From Bosea sp. Tri-49 (GTDB lineage Bacteria; Pseudomonadota; Alphaproteobacteria; Rhizobiales; Beijerinckiaceae), in contig NZ_CP017946.1 of NCBI RefSeq assembly GCF_003952665.1, forward strand, positions 2,480,001 to 2,544,000: a stretch of 64,000 nucleotides of DNA, written 5' to 3'. The translations under genes were made by a program, and so were the position numbers. This document shows, piece by piece, positions 34,897-44,310 of this stretch. The notes under the pieces are model-generated. The model had not been told where the DNA came from, did no database searches, and worked only from the letters and a program-made list of their open reading frames with translations. How positions within the stretch are numbered: the stretch's first letter is position 1; every line of letters starts with the position of its first letter.

Positions 34897-35469
34897 TCAG
34901 CTGGCGAGGAGCGCGACGCCTGCAAGGACGAGCCCGCCGCCGGCGACGCGGGCGAAAAGCGGCGCGCGGGTGGCGAGAGCGCCGGCCAGCAGGATGCCGA
35001 CGAGGTGGAGCGCGGCCGTCGCGACGATGAAACCGGCTGCATAGGCAAGCCCGCTGGCGTTCTCCGGCAATTCGGCGCCATGGGCGAAGCCGTGGAAGAT
35101 GGCGAGGATGCCGCAGGCGAGTGTGCCAGCAGCGAGCGGCGGCGAGGCCTTCAGCGCGACCGCGGCACCGAGGATGATCACCGAGAAGGCGATGCCGATC
35201 TCGACGCCCGGCAGAGTGCCGCCCGACATGCCCCAGGCGCCGGCCAGCGCCATCGTGCCGACGAAGGCCGCCGGATAGGCGATGCGCGCCTTGCCACCGA
35301 CGAGCCCGGCCCAGAGGCCGACTGCGACCATGGCCAGCACATGGTCGAGCCCGGTCAGCGGATGCACCAGCCCGTGAACGAAGCCATCGACCGGCCCAGC
35401 GCCGGTATGGGCGAAGGCCGGGGCCGAAACGAGGGTGAGCAGCATGGCAAGAGATCCGGTCGCGCGCAT
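34897..35469 (-). CDS. HupE/UreJ family nickel (metal) permease
   Basis: 190 residues with a signal-like N-terminus (LLTLVSAPAFAHTG) and about six membrane helices. Metal-binding histidines are seen in GFVHGLVHPLTGLDHVLAM and IFHGFAHGAELP, the two family motifs. It is expected to import nickel for the urease. It lies 15 bp after ureG and is the visible last gene of the accessory block. Confidence 0.92.
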   Translation of the reverse strand: MRATGSLAMLLTLVSAPAFAHTGAGPVDGFVHGLVHPLTGLDHVLAMVAVGLWAGLVGGKARIAYPAAFVGTMALAGAWGMSGGTLPGVEIGIAFSVIILGAAVALKASPPLAAGTLACGILAIFHGFAHGAELPENASGLAYAAGFIVATAALHLVGILLAGALATRAPLFARVAGGGLVLAGVALLAS

Positions 35470-35484
35470 CGTCAGGTCCTATCT

Positions 35485-36120
35485 TCAGCTCTGGGCCGGC
35501 GCTTTCAACCCGCCGGCGGTCTCGATGAAGTCGACGACCAGGTCAACGCCCTCCCCCGCCCGCGTATTGGTGAAGGCATAGGGGCGCTTGCCGCGCATGG
35601 TCTTCGAGTCCCGGTCCATCACAGCAAGATCCGCGCCGACATGCGGGGCGAGGTCGGTCTTGTTGATGACGAGCAGGTCGGAGCGGGTGATGCCTGGCCC
35701 GCCCTTGCGCGGGATCTTCTCGCCGGCGGCGACGTCGATCACGTAGATCGTGAGGTCCGCCAGCTCGGGCGAGAAGGTCGCGGCGAGATTGTCGCCGCCG
35801 GATTCGATCAGGATCAGGTCGAGCGAGGGGAACTTGCCGCGCATCTCCGCGACTGCGGCGAGGTTGATCGAGCAATCCTCGCGGATCGCGGTATGCGGGC
35901 AGCCACCGGTCTCGACGCCCATGATCCGTTCCTCCGGCAGGGCGCCGGAGACGGTGAGGATGCGGGCGTCCTCCTTGGTGTAGATGTCGTTGGTGATGGC
36001 GCAGATCTCGTAGCGGTCGCGCATGCGCTTGCAGAGCGCTTCCATCAGCGCGGTCTTGCCGGAGCCGACCGGGCCGCCGATGCCGACGCGCAAGGGGCCG
36101 TGGGGTGAGCGGGTCATCAA
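35485..36120 (-). CDS. ureG: Urease accessory GTPase
   Basis: 211 residues. P-loop [14 protein letters not shown], switch and metal motifs [19 protein letters not shown] (the CPH nickel/zinc site), [16 protein letters not shown] and the GTP-specificity NKTDLAP are all present. It delivers nickel to the urease with UreD and UreF, at the cost of GTP. Its ATG directly follows the stop of the DUF3995-like gene with no gap. Confidence 0.98.
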   Translation of the reverse strand: MMTRSPHGPLRVGIGGPVGSGKTALMEALCKRMRDRYEICAITNDIYTKEDARILTVSGALPEERIMGVETGGCPHTAIREDCSINLAAVAEMRGKFPSLDLILIESGGDNLAATFSPELADLTIYVIDVAAGEKIPRKGGPGITRSDLLVINKTDLAPHVGADLAVMDRDSKTMRGKRPYAFTNTRAGEGVDLVVDFIETAGGLKAPAQS

Positions 36121-36558
36121 TCAGGGTCCTTGCAGGAGCAGTACCGCGTAGCCCGCGGCGATCAGCAGGCAGAGCGGCGAGTAATAGCGGCGATCATAGC
36201 TGGCGAATGGCTCGCGCGGATGCAGCCGCCGCCAGACCGGCAGGAAGCCGGCGACGCCGCGAAGCAAGAACACCGCCATGATCGCGTAGCCGCCGAGCTG
36301 GAGTAGCGGTCGTAGGGAGGCCGTGCCAGATACCTGCACCAGAAGCAGCGGCCAGATTGCCGTCACAGCAATAGCCAGCGCGACCAGCAGGCACAGGCCG
36401 GGCGACGGCATGCGCTTCGCCCCGGCATTGCCGATGACGGTGGCGATCAGCTCCTGCTCATTCGTCGCCGGCCAGAGCCCGCCCCGGCCCCAATAGGCAT
36501 GCAGGCCGGCGATCACGGCCAGGAGCAATGCCAATATGATGGCGATGGCGGCGGTCAC
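36121..36558 (-). CDS. DUF3995-like small membrane protein inside the urease accessory operon
   Basis: 145 residues with four likely membrane helices. GLHAYWGRGGLWPA near the start and a second charged loop (RRLHPREPFASYDRRYYSP) are the recognisable features; they match DUF3995 from memory. The ATG at 36558 overlaps the ureF stop by 4 bp, and ureG starts just after its stop. That tight coupling argues that it works with urease maturation or nickel/urea handling. No function is known. Confidence 0.75.
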   Translation of the reverse strand: MTAAIAIILALLLAVIAGLHAYWGRGGLWPATNEQELIATVIGNAGAKRMPSPGLCLLVALAIAVTAIWPLLLVQVSGTASLRPLLQLGGYAIMAVFLLRGVAGFLPVWRRLHPREPFASYDRRYYSPLCLLIAAGYAVLLLQGP

Positions 36559-37232
36559 GAGCGGAACAGCCGCGAATACTGGGTCTCGTGCCGCAGCGAG
36601 GCGAGATCGGAGCGGAAGACGCAGCCGCCGAGGTCGTCGAGCGTCATGGCCTCAGCCCGAACGGCCGCCTCATGCAGAACCGGAGTCAGCCGGGCGATGA
36701 CCCTCTGGCCGTCGGTCTGGCCGATGATGCCGAGCCGGACGGCGGCTGAGACGAGATTGGCGACGAAGGCGAGCGCGAAGGCCTCGAGCGATGGCTGCAA
36801 CGGCAGGCCATGGCCGCTGGCGGCGACGCCGACCGCGATGGGATAGGCGACGTCGCCCGGCCAGGCGGCGCGCAGCCCCTCGATGGATGCGCACGGCCAG
36901 GAGGCGGCGATCGCCGAGACGAAGGCATTGCCCTGGGTCACCGTCTCGAGCCGGCGCTCGGCCGAATTCGCCAGGGCGAGCGCCAGTTCGGCGATCTCCC
37001 GCAGCGCCTTCGCGTCGTCCGCGCCGCTGGCACGCCAGGACGCGGCGAAGAGGATGAGGTCGTTGCGCAGGGCTCCGTGCTCGATGAGGGCATCGAGCCA
37101 GTCGGCGAGGCCATCGACGTCGGTGAGATCGCCGACCTCGAAAGCCCATTCCAGCCCGTGCGAATAGGCGAAGCCGCCGACCGGGAAGGCCGGCGAGAGC
37201 CAGATCATCAGGGGCAGGAGCGCGCCCTGCAT
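36555..37232 (-). CDS. ureF: Urease accessory protein UreF
   Basis: 225 residues, all helical. IWLSPAFPVGGFAYSHGLEWA at the start and the QTDGQRVIARL segment near residue 185 fit UreF. It forms the complex with UreD and UreG that loads nickel. It starts 3 bp after the ureE stop and overlaps the DUF3995-like gene by 4 bp. Confidence 0.95.
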   Translation of the reverse strand: MQGALLPLMIWLSPAFPVGGFAYSHGLEWAFEVGDLTDVDGLADWLDALIEHGALRNDLILFAASWRASGADDAKALREIAELALALANSAERRLETVTQGNAFVSAIAASWPCASIEGLRAAWPGDVAYPIAVGVAASGHGLPLQPSLEAFALAFVANLVSAAVRLGIIGQTDGQRVIARLTPVLHEAAVRAEAMTLDDLGGCVFRSDLASLRHETQYSRLFRS

Positions 37233-37235
37233 GGC

Positions 37236-37928
37236 TCAGTGATCGTGCTTGTGGCCCTTGTGGCCATGCTCATGGCCATGATGGCCATGGTCGTGCTTGT
37301 GGCCGTGATCGTCATGATGGTGGTGATCGTGGCCGCAGCCGCAGGAGGCGCCATGGGCGTGCTCATGTGCGTGCTCATGCTCGTGGCCATGATCATGACT
37401 GTGGCCGGCATGGGAATGGCCGTGGTCGTGGCCATGCTCATGACCGTGATCGTGATGATGGTGCCCGTGATGGTCATGGCCGCAATCGGCGTGATCATGG
37501 TCATAGGCGCCGCGCTCAGGCTGGAACGGCCGCTCGACATCGGTCATCGCGCAGCCCTGGCCGCGGACCATCTCGGCCAGCACATGGTCGTGCTCGATAT
37601 AGATCGCGGTCGCAGTGATCTCGGCCGGGGTGTGGCGGTTGCCGATATGCCAGGCGACGCGCGCCAGCCGCAGCGGATTCTCGGCGGTGATCTCGATCAG
37701 CTTCTGCGCGGCCGCCTTGATCAGGACGAGCGAGCCGTCCTCAAGCTTGACCGCATCGCCGTCATTCAGCGCGGTCGGCTTGTCGAGATCGAGCAGGATA
37801 TCCTGCCCACCATCGCCTTTCAGCGCAACGCGGCGGCGGTTGCGATCCTCATGGTCGAGGGTGAGGGTCTCGACGACCCGGTCCTGCTTGACCGCGGCCT
37901 TGCGGACGACGGAGATGGCGCGCTGCAT
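37236..37928 (-). CDS. ureE: Urease accessory nickel chaperone UreE with very long His-rich tail
   Basis: 230 residues from the ATG at 37928 (MQRAISVVRKAAV). The core UreE domain is about residues 1-140 (AWHIGNRHTPAEI, IYIEHDHVLAEMVRGQG). Residues 142-230 form an 89-residue tail with about 42 His plus many Asp, Gly and Glu and a CGC group. It binds nickel and hands it to UreG. Such a tail is far longer than the 10-15 residue tail of the classical enzyme and probably stores metal. Confidence 0.96.
   Translation of the reverse strand: MQRAISVVRKAAVKQDRVVETLTLDHEDRNRRRVALKGDGGQDILLDLDKPTALNDGDAVKLEDGSLVLIKAAAQKLIEITAENPLRLARVAWHIGNRHTPAEITATAIYIEHDHVLAEMVRGQGCAMTDVERPFQPERGAYDHDHADCGHDHHGHHHHDHGHEHGHDHGHSHAGHSHDHGHEHEHAHEHAHGASCGCGHDHHHHDDHGHKHDHGHHGHEHGHKGHKHDH
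37239..37505 (-). repeat. Low-complexity repeat coding the UreE histidine tail
   Basis: About 267 bases built from recurring CATGNN and CATGGC-like units on the minus strand. On the plus strand the same DNA spells a false, very hydrophobic Met/Val-rich frame. Such a stretch can change length by slippage. Confidence 0.85.
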
Positions 37929-37951
37929 GACGAAACCCGTGGCGAAATGGA

Positions 37952-38260
37952 TCAGAGGCGATCGACCGATCGCGGTTCCACCACTTCGATCACTGGAGCG
38001 ACGCTGACGCAAGTCCCGACGATGGCGAGGAAGGACCGAAGGTGCGGCTGCTGCATGTGCCGGTCGATATCAGCACGCACCTCCCAGCTCTCGAAGCTGA
38101 CGAACTGGCCGGGCTCGGTCGCGCTTTCATAGATGTCGTAGCCGAGGCAGCCCTGCTCGCGGCGCGTTGCCGCGATGCAATCGCGTGCCGCCGCCATGAA
38201 GCGCTCGCGCTCGGCGAAGCTGACCTTGGCGCGGGCGATGACGAGAACGGGATCGGACAT
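37952..38260 (-). CDS. Antibiotic biosynthesis monooxygenase (ABM) domain protein
   Basis: 102 residues from the ATG at 38260 (MSDPVLVIARAKVSFAERERFM). The ferredoxin-like ABM fold is seen in the pattern TRREQGCLGYDIYESATEPGQFVSFESWEVRADIDRHMQQPHL. Members act as small quinone or heme-type monooxygenases, or as stress proteins. It is 23 bp upstream of ureE on the same strand, and may share its transcript. The function is not known here. Confidence 0.85.
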   Translation of the reverse strand: MSDPVLVIARAKVSFAERERFMAAARDCIAATRREQGCLGYDIYESATEPGQFVSFESWEVRADIDRHMQQPHLRSFLAIVGTCVSVAPVIEVVEPRSVDRL

Positions 38261-38409
38261 GCTGGACGGGTCTCCATAGTTACAGGCCCATCCAATACGC
38301 GGGAGATGCGCCCCCGGATGCACCACCCAATCGATTAGCCGCATAAATACCTCTGGCTCGTCCGTCGGCGAGCCTGTTAGATCGACCGGCCAATAATCAG
38401 GGGAATCTC

Positions 38410-39453
38410 ATGCTCAGAATTTCAGCACGGCGCGCCCGCAATTTCGGCAGCGCCCTGGCAGGGCTTTGCCTCGCGGCGGCGCTTCCGCTGGCCGCCCAGG
38501 CCCAGACGACGCTGGAGCGCATCAAGCAGCGCGGCCAGCTGATCTGCGGAACGAGCCAAGGCGTCGCCGGCTTCTCGCTTCCCGATGCCCAGGGGCAATG
38601 GCGCGGTTTCGACACCGATCTTTGCCGAGCCCTGGCCGCGGCGATCTTCAACGACCAAGAGAAGGCGAGGTACATCTCGCTCGCCTCGAAGGACCGGCTG
38701 ACTGTGCTGCAAAGCAGCGAGATCGACGTGCTCTCGCGCACCACGACCTGGACGCTCGGCCGCGACGCCGGCTTCGGCCTCAACTTCACCGCGATCAACT
38801 ATTTCGACGGCCAAGGCTTCCTCGTGCGCAAGAGCACGGGCGTGAAGGACATCAAAGCGCTCAACGGCGCCTCGATCTGCGTGGCGCAGGGCACCACGAC
38901 CGAGCTCAACCTCGCCGACTATTTCCGCAATCACGGGATGAAATACGAAGTCATCGCCTATGCCGGGCTCGATGAGACGATTCAGGCCTATGAGGCCGGG
39001 CGCTGCGATGCCTACACAACCGACCTGTCGCAGCTGGCAGCGAACCGGATGAAACTCAAGGCCCCGGCCGAGCACGACCTCCTGCCCGAGATGATCTCGA
39101 AGGAGCCGCTCGGCCCCTGGGTCCGCCAGGGCGACGATGGCTGGTTCGATATCGTGCGCTGGACCGTCTACGCCATGCTGAACGCCGAGGAGTTCGGCAT
39201 CACCCAGGCCAATGTCGACGAGATGGTGAAGTCGCCCAATCCCGAGATCAAGCGCCTGCTCGGAGCCGAGGGGAAGTTCGGCGAGGGCCTCGGCCTCACC
39301 AACGACTGGGTGGTGCGTATCGTCAAGGCGGTCGGCAATTACGGCGAGAGCTTCGACCGGCATCTCGGCGCGAAATCGCCGCTCAACCTGCCGCGCGGCA
39401 TGAACCGGCTGTGGACGCAGGGCGGCCTGCAATACGCCCCGCCGGTGCGGTGA
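38410..39453 (+). CDS. Orphan amino-acid ABC transporter binding protein (AapJ-like)
   Basis: 347 residues with a signal peptide (AGLCLAAALPLAAQAQTT). The mature sequence LERIKQRGQLICGTSQGVAGFSLPDAQGQWRGFDTDLCRALA and SVGDLTT-like patterns match the general L-amino acid (AapJ/BztA) family. There is no permease or ATPase gene nearby, so it must share a transporter encoded elsewhere. It splits the urease blocks and is transcribed against them. A GGGG-type site precedes the ATG. Confidence 0.92.
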   Translation: MLRISARRARNFGSALAGLCLAAALPLAAQAQTTLERIKQRGQLICGTSQGVAGFSLPDAQGQWRGFDTDLCRALAAAIFNDQEKARYISLASKDRLTVLQSSEIDVLSRTTTWTLGRDAGFGLNFTAINYFDGQGFLVRKSTGVKDIKALNGASICVAQGTTTELNLADYFRNHGMKYEVIAYAGLDETIQAYEAGRCDAYTTDLSQLAANRMKLKAPAEHDLLPEMISKEPLGPWVRQGDDGWFDIVRWTVYAMLNAEEFGITQANVDEMVKSPNPEIKRLLGAEGKFGEGLGLTNDWVVRIVKAVGNYGESFDRHLGAKSPLNLPRGMNRLWTQGGLQYAPPVR

Positions 39454-39478
39454 TCTCCTGCACCCCGCAACAACAGCG

Positions 39479-39514
39479 GTTTAGTAGCACTGGCTCCGGC
39501 CAATGCTACTAAAC
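39479..39514. terminator. Long hairpin between two convergent binding-protein genes
   Basis: GTTTAGTAGCA (39479-39489) pairs with TGCTACTAAAC (39504-39514); inside, TGGC and GCCA pair around TCCG after one C-A mismatch. It lies 26 bp after one stop and 11 bp after the other, so it could terminate both transcripts. Confidence 0.75.
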
Positions 39515-39524
39515 GCAGCTGCAC

Positions 39525-40553
39525 TCAGCGCGGCAGCGCCTTCACCTCGTCGTCGAACTTCTTGAGGAGGCGCGAGCGTTCGGCCGGGCTGCCCCAGCGC
39601 GGGGTATCGTAGTCGATCAGCTTGATCTCCTCGAATTTCGGCGCATCGGGCGAGAGCTTGGAATTCCTGTTAGAGGGGATCGAGTTGATCTTGAGCTTGG
39701 CGTTGATGTCCTGCGCCTCCGGCGAGAGCGTGAAATCGACGAACTTGCGCGCCGCCTCGGCATTCTTGCCGCCCTTGATTACCGAGACCGAGCCGGTTTC
39801 ATAGCCTGTCCCCTCGCAAGGGGCGACGATGCCGATCGGCGCGCCCTGCAGCTTCTGCGTCAGCATGTCGTGCATGAAGGCGATGCCGACCGCCGTCTCG
39901 CCGAGCGCCGTCGCCTTGACCGGGGCGATGCCGGACTTGGTGTACTGGCTGATGTTCTTGTGCAGATTCTTGAGGAACTCGAAGCCCTTGTCCTCGCCGA
40001 GGCGCTGGACGGTCGTCGCCAGGAAGACATAGGCCGTGCCGGACGAGCTGGGATCGGCGATCTGGACCTCGTCCTTGAACTTGGGGTCGAGCAAATCGGC
40101 CCAGCATTTCGGCTCAGCTAGCTTCTTGCCTTTCAGGGTCTCGAGGTTGTAGCTGATGCCGAGCACGCCGAGGTAAATGCCGGAGGTGCGGAACTTCGAC
40201 TGCTCGGCATGGCGCCTGGCCCAATCATGCAGCTCCGGCAGCTTGGGCGACTTGTATTCGTCGAGCAAGCCCTCGTCGGCCGCCTGCAGATGCGGCTCTC
40301 CCGGCCCGCCCCACCAGACGTCGCCGCGCGGATTGGTCGCCTCGGCTTTGACCTGGGCATAGACCTCGCCGGTGCTTTTGCGCACCATCTGGACCTTGAT
40401 GCCGGCCGCTTTCTCGAAGATCGAGGCGCCCTCACGGCACTGCTCTTCGAGGATCGAGCAGTAGACGGTGACCTGGCCCTGCGCGGCAGCAGGCGTCGCA
40501 AAGGCAGCGAAAGCCGTGCCGGCCAGCACAGCAGCATGGGAAAGACGGAACAA
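39525..40553 (-). CDS. Orphan ABC transporter binding protein (iron(III)/family 1 type)
   Basis: 342 residues with a signal peptide (VLAGTAFAAFATPAAAQGQ). QVTVYCSILEEQCREGASIFEKAAGIKVQMVRKSTGEVYAQVKAEA and DVWWGGPGEPHLQA fit the FbpA/AfuA-type or 2-aminoethylphosphonate-type family 1 proteins. No permease genes are adjacent. It is the last gene before the hairpin and lies 87 bp downstream of the small basic gene. Confidence 0.9.
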   Translation of the reverse strand: MFRLSHAAVLAGTAFAAFATPAAAQGQVTVYCSILEEQCREGASIFEKAAGIKVQMVRKSTGEVYAQVKAEATNPRGDVWWGGPGEPHLQAADEGLLDEYKSPKLPELHDWARRHAEQSKFRTSGIYLGVLGISYNLETLKGKKLAEPKCWADLLDPKFKDEVQIADPSSSGTAYVFLATTVQRLGEDKGFEFLKNLHKNISQYTKSGIAPVKATALGETAVGIAFMHDMLTQKLQGAPIGIVAPCEGTGYETGSVSVIKGGKNAEAARKFVDFTLSPEAQDINAKLKINSIPSNRNSKLSPDAPKFEEIKLIDYDTPRWGSPAERSRLLKKFDDEVKALPR

Positions 40554-40640
40554 GGCAACCTCCCTGGACGGCTGATTTTCTTTAGCCGCCTACAAGAAAG
40601 AGAGGCCCCGCAGGTGTCAACCGCAGAGGGTGCCCGCCGC

Positions 40641-40898
40641 TCAGTGCCGGCGCGTCCTGTCCGGCAGCTTGTCGATCGCCTCGTCGGCGCCCTGATCCTT
40701 GCCGAGCACGCCTTCGCGCAGGACCTTCGTCGCAGCGTCCTGCTTCTTTTCCGGGGAGGTCTTCAGCGGCTTTGTCGCCCTGGTGGCTTCGAGCCCGATC
40801 TCCTTCGGCTTCTTGCCGTCATTGCGGGCGCTGGCGGCAAAGGTCGCAAGCGCTTCGGGCTGCTGACCCTTGGGGCCGGCGGTCTTAGTCTTGGCCAT
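40641..40898 (-). CDS. Small basic hypothetical protein (85 aa)
   Basis: 85 residues, Lys-rich, starting MAKTKTAGPKGQQPEAL with GGGAGGG before the ATG. No membrane segment or known motif is seen; the composition suggests a disordered protein that may bind nucleic acid. It follows ureC by 69 bp on the same strand. Confidence 0.6.
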   Translation of the reverse strand: MAKTKTAGPKGQQPEALATFAASARNDGKKPKEIGLEATRATKPLKTSPEKKQDAATKVLREGVLGKDQGADEAIDKLPDRTRRH

Positions 40899-40967
40899 GG
40901 TTCCCTCCCTGATCTGCGATGGGAGGGAACGTCGAGGTGACCGGCGATGTTCCCGCCCCCTTGCGTC

Positions 40968-42704
40968 TCAGAACAGGAAATACCGCTGCGCCAGCGGCAA
41001 TTCCTTCGCCGGTTCGCAGACCAGCAATTCGCCATCCGCGACCACCGCATAGGTCTCCGGATCGATCTGGATGTCCGGCGTCGCGTCGTTGTGGATCATG
41101 CTCTTCTTGGAGATGCCGCCGCGGGTGTTCTCGACCGCGACCATCTCCTTGTCGGTGCCGAGCCTGTCCTTCAACCCGTTCGCCATCGCAGCCTGCGAGA
41201 CGAAGACCAGCGAGGTTGACGTCACCGCCTTGCCGAAGGCGCCGAACATCGGCCGGTAATGCACCGGCTGCGGCGTCGGGATCGAAGCGTTGGGATCGCC
41301 CATCGGGGCAGCCGCGATCATGCCACCCTTGACGACGAGATCGGGCTTGGCGCCGAAGAAGGCGGGCGACCAGACGACGAGATCGGCGAGCTTTCCGACT
41401 TCGATCGAGCCGATATGCCTGGATATGCCATGCGAGATCGCGGGGTTGATCGTGTACTTGGCGACATAGCGCTTGGCGCGGAAATTGTCGGAGCCGGTGC
41501 CGGCGTCCTGCGGCAGCGGGCCGCGCTGGACCTTCATCTTGTGCGCGGTCTGCCAGGTGCGGGTGATGACCTCGCCGATGCGGCCCATGGCCTGGCTATC
41601 CGAGGACATCATCGAGAGCGCACCGAGATCGTGCAGGATGTCCTCGGCCGCGATCGTTTCCTTGCGGATGCGGCTTTCGGCGAAAGCGAGATCCTCCGGG
41701 ATCGACGGCGACAGATGATGGCAGACCATCAGCATGTCGAGATGCTCGTCGAGCGTGTTGACGGTGAAGGGCCGGGTCGGATTGGTCGAGGACGGCAGCA
41801 CGTTCGGCAGCCCGGCGACCTTCATGATATCCGGTGCATGGCCGCCGCCCGCCCCCTCAGTATGGAAGGCGTGGATGGTGCGGCCCTTGAAGGCCGCGAC
41901 CGTGTCCTCGACGAAGCCCGACTCGTTCAGCGTGTCGGTGTGGATCATCACCTGGATGTCGTATTCGTCGGCGACCGAAAGGCAGTTGTCGATCGCGCCC
42001 GGCGTCGTGCCCCAGTCCTCGTGCAGCTTGAGCGCACAGGCCCCGGCCTCGATCATCTCGATGAGCGCGCCGGGCAGCGCGGCATTGCCCTTGCCGGCGA
42101 AGGCGAGGTTCATCGGGAAGGCCTCGGCCGCCTTGATCATCTGGCCGAGATGCCAAGGTCCCGGCGTGCAGGTCGTCGCCAGCGTGCCATGGGCCGGGCC
42201 GGTACCGCCGCCCAGCATGGTGGTCAGCCCGCTCATCAGCGCATCCTCGATCTGCTGCGGGCAGATGAAATGGATATGGCTGTCGAAGCCGCCGGCGGTG
42301 ACGATCTTGCCCTCGCCGGCGATGACCTCGGTGCCGGGGCCGACGATGATCGTCTCGTCAGGCGCGAAATTGCCGAAGCCGGCCTGAATGTCGGGATTGC
42401 CGGCCTTGCCGATGGCGCAGATGCGGCCGGCCCGGATGCCGATATCGGCTTTCACGATGCCCCAATGGTCGAGGATCAGCGCATTGGTGATGACGGTATC
42501 GACCGCGCCGTCGGCGTTCCGGACTTGGCTTTGGCCCATGCCGTCGCGGATGACCTTGCCGCCGCCGAATTTCACCTCCTCGCCATAGGTGGTGAAGTCC
42601 TTCTCGACCCTGATGACGAGCTCGGTGTCGCCGAGGCGGACCGTGTCGCCCGTGGTCGGGCCGAACATCGCGGCATAAGCATTGCGCGGGAAGGCGAAAG
42701 GCAT
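40968..42704 (-). CDS. ureC: Urease alpha subunit (catalytic)
   Basis: 578 residues from the ATG at 42704 ([27 protein letters not shown]). Nickel ligands and active site are intact: [11 protein letters not shown], carbamylated Lys in [35 protein letters not shown], the mobile-flap VCHHLSPS and [10 protein letters not shown]. It hydrolyses urea to ammonia and carbamate. It lies after the DUF1003 gene and is the last structural gene. Confidence 0.98.
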   Translation of the reverse strand: MPFAFPRNAYAAMFGPTTGDTVRLGDTELVIRVEKDFTTYGEEVKFGGGKVIRDGMGQSQVRNADGAVDTVITNALILDHWGIVKADIGIRAGRICAIGKAGNPDIQAGFGNFAPDETIIVGPGTEVIAGEGKIVTAGGFDSHIHFICPQQIEDALMSGLTTMLGGGTGPAHGTLATTCTPGPWHLGQMIKAAEAFPMNLAFAGKGNAALPGALIEMIEAGACALKLHEDWGTTPGAIDNCLSVADEYDIQVMIHTDTLNESGFVEDTVAAFKGRTIHAFHTEGAGGGHAPDIMKVAGLPNVLPSSTNPTRPFTVNTLDEHLDMLMVCHHLSPSIPEDLAFAESRIRKETIAAEDILHDLGALSMMSSDSQAMGRIGEVITRTWQTAHKMKVQRGPLPQDAGTGSDNFRAKRYVAKYTINPAISHGISRHIGSIEVGKLADLVVWSPAFFGAKPDLVVKGGMIAAAPMGDPNASIPTPQPVHYRPMFGAFGKAVTSTSLVFVSQAAMANGLKDRLGTDKEMVAVENTRGGISKKSMIHNDATPDIQIDPETYAVVADGELLVCEPAKELPLAQRYFLF

Positions 42705-42744
42705 CGTTTTATCCCCGTATCTCTGATCGTCCCCGGAGCAAGCT

Positions 42745-43599
42745 TCAGGCCAACGAGCCCGGCTCCGGCGCCTCCACCGGGATCGCAGCAACCTTCTTCT
42801 TGGCCACCGGCTTCTTGCGCCGCTTCGGCTTGCGCCTCGGCAATTGCGCTTCCTGCAGCATTTCGAGCTGGACCTGCTGGATCTCGGCGAGACGCTGCCA
42901 TTGCCGCGTGATCAGATGGTCGACCTTCTCGTGCAGGTGCCGGACCTCGAGCTCGGCCTTCAAGTTGACCTGGTAGTCGTTGAAGGAGCGCAGCCGGTCT
43001 TTCGCCTCCTGCCGCTTCTGGCTCATCATGATGATCGGCGCCTGGATGGCGGCGATGCAGGACAGCACGAGGTTGAGCAGGATGAACGGATAAGGGTCGA
43101 AAGCGCCCGTCCCGGCGACGACGTTGACCAGCATCCAGACCGCCAGCACGACGCCAAAACTGATCAGGAAGGCCCATGAGCCGCCAAAGCTGGCGAGCCC
43201 GTCGGAGAGACGCTCGCCGAGGGTGCGATGCTCCTCGAAATCATCCTCGACATTCTCGGCGATGGTCTCCTGGCGGGCGATGCTCTCGGCGACCTCCCGG
43301 TCGAGATCGGTGTACTCGCCGTGCTCCTCGCGCAGGATCTCCTCGACATAGCGGGTGCGGTAACGCGTCAGCTCCTTGAGGCTGATCAGGCTGTGGTCGT
43401 CGAGATCGGGAAAGTCGCGCCGGATATGCTCGACCAGCGAGGGCCGCAGGGTTCCCAGCGCGATCAGGCTCTTGCGGCTGAGCTCGGCGCCGCTGATGGC
43501 GCAGATCCCCCGTTTTGCCTTGGCGCTTTCGAGCGTCGGGGGCGATGGGAGTGCAGCGTCGTCTTGCATGGCGGTCTGGCCTGAGGATCGTTCGAGCAT
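42745..43599 (-). CDS. DUF1003 membrane protein inside the urease structural operon
   Basis: 284 residues with GAGG before the ATG at 43599. A soluble N-terminal half with a Cys-containing segment ([16 protein letters not shown]) is followed by DUF1003 with two membrane helices ([23 protein letters not shown] and [25 protein letters not shown]). A helical region and a Lys/Arg-rich tail ([15 protein letters not shown]) end it. It sits between ureAB and ureC with 40-90 bp gaps. Its link to urease is unknown. Confidence 0.85.
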   Translation of the reverse strand: MLERSSGQTAMQDDAALPSPPTLESAKAKRGICAISGAELSRKSLIALGTLRPSLVEHIRRDFPDLDDHSLISLKELTRYRTRYVEEILREEHGEYTDLDREVAESIARQETIAENVEDDFEEHRTLGERLSDGLASFGGSWAFLISFGVVLAVWMLVNVVAGTGAFDPYPFILLNLVLSCIAAIQAPIIMMSQKRQEAKDRLRSFNDYQVNLKAELEVRHLHEKVDHLITRQWQRLAEIQQVQLEMLQEAQLPRRKPKRRKKPVAKKKVAAIPVEAPEPGSLA

Positions 43600-43689
43600 G
43601 GCAGCTGCCTCGGGCTGACGGAAGCCGGCAACGCTACGCTCACAACGCTGAAGCGGAATCTCGTCGCAAATGCGGTCCCGGGCGCCGCC

Positions 43690-44310
43690 TCACAGCTTGC
43701 CCATGACCTCCTGGCGGAAGCCATAGACCTCGCGCTTGCCGGCGAGCGCGACAAGCCTGACCTCGCGGGTCTGGCCGGGCTCGAAGCGCACGGCGGTGCC
43801 GGCGGGAATATCGAGCCGGAAACCACGGGCCCTGTCGCGCTCGAAGGCGAGCGCCGGATTGGCCTCGAAGAAATGATAGTGCGAACCGACCTGGATCGGC
43901 CGATCGCCGGTGTTGGCGACGGTGAGCGTCAGGCTCTCGCGTCCCTCGTTGAGGATGAGATCGCCCGGCAGCGTCGTCACCTCACCCGGCTTCAACCTGC
44001 CCTTGGAACCGCGGATCGGCTCGTGAACGGTGACGAGCTTGGTGCCGTCCGGGAAGGTCGCCTCGACCTGGACGTCGTGAAGCATCTCGGCGATGCCATC
44101 CATGACCTGATCGGCCGAGAGCACATGGGCGCCGGCCTCCATCAATTCGGCGACCGATTTGCCGTCGCGCGCACCCTCGACCACGAAGTCGGTGATCAGC
44201 GCGACGGCTTCGGGATGGTTGAGCTTGACGCCGCGCTCGAGCCTTCGCCTCGCCACCATGGCAGCCATGGCGATGATGAGCTTGTCCTTCTCGCGCGGCG
44301 TCAGATTCAT
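43690..44310 (-). CDS. ureAB: Fused urease gamma-beta subunit
   Basis: 206 residues. The first about 100 form UreA ([39 protein letters not shown]...[20 protein letters not shown]). The remainder is UreB ([46 protein letters not shown]). Fusion of these two is known in Helicobacter and some alphaproteobacteria. The ATG at 44310 overlaps the acidic protein gene by 4 bp. Confidence 0.96.
   Translation of the reverse strand: MNLTPREKDKLIIAMAAMVARRRLERGVKLNHPEAVALITDFVVEGARDGKSVAELMEAGAHVLSADQVMDGIAEMLHDVQVEATFPDGTKLVTVHEPIRGSKGRLKPGEVTTLPGDLILNEGRESLTLTVANTGDRPIQVGSHYHFFEANPALAFERDRARGFRLDIPAGTAVRFEPGQTREVRLVALAGKREVYGFRQEVMGKL

Noticed and set aside
36810..38132. Long plus-strand frame with a very hydrophobic Met/Val run opposite ureE and ureF
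   Set aside because: It is the antisense reading of the UreE histidine tail and neighbouring accessory genes; the real genes on the minus strand are well supported by family motifs and spacing.
38355..38374. Hairpin GGCTCG...CGAGCC upstream of the orphan amino-acid binding protein
   Set aside because: Only 6-bp arms with an 8-base loop and no T-run; may be chance in GC-rich DNA.
41710..41745. Ser in the urease flap motif (HHLSPS) taken as an active-site change
   Set aside because: A Ser at this position is, as far as remembered, usual in alphaproteobacterial UreC; the catalytic His next to it are intact.
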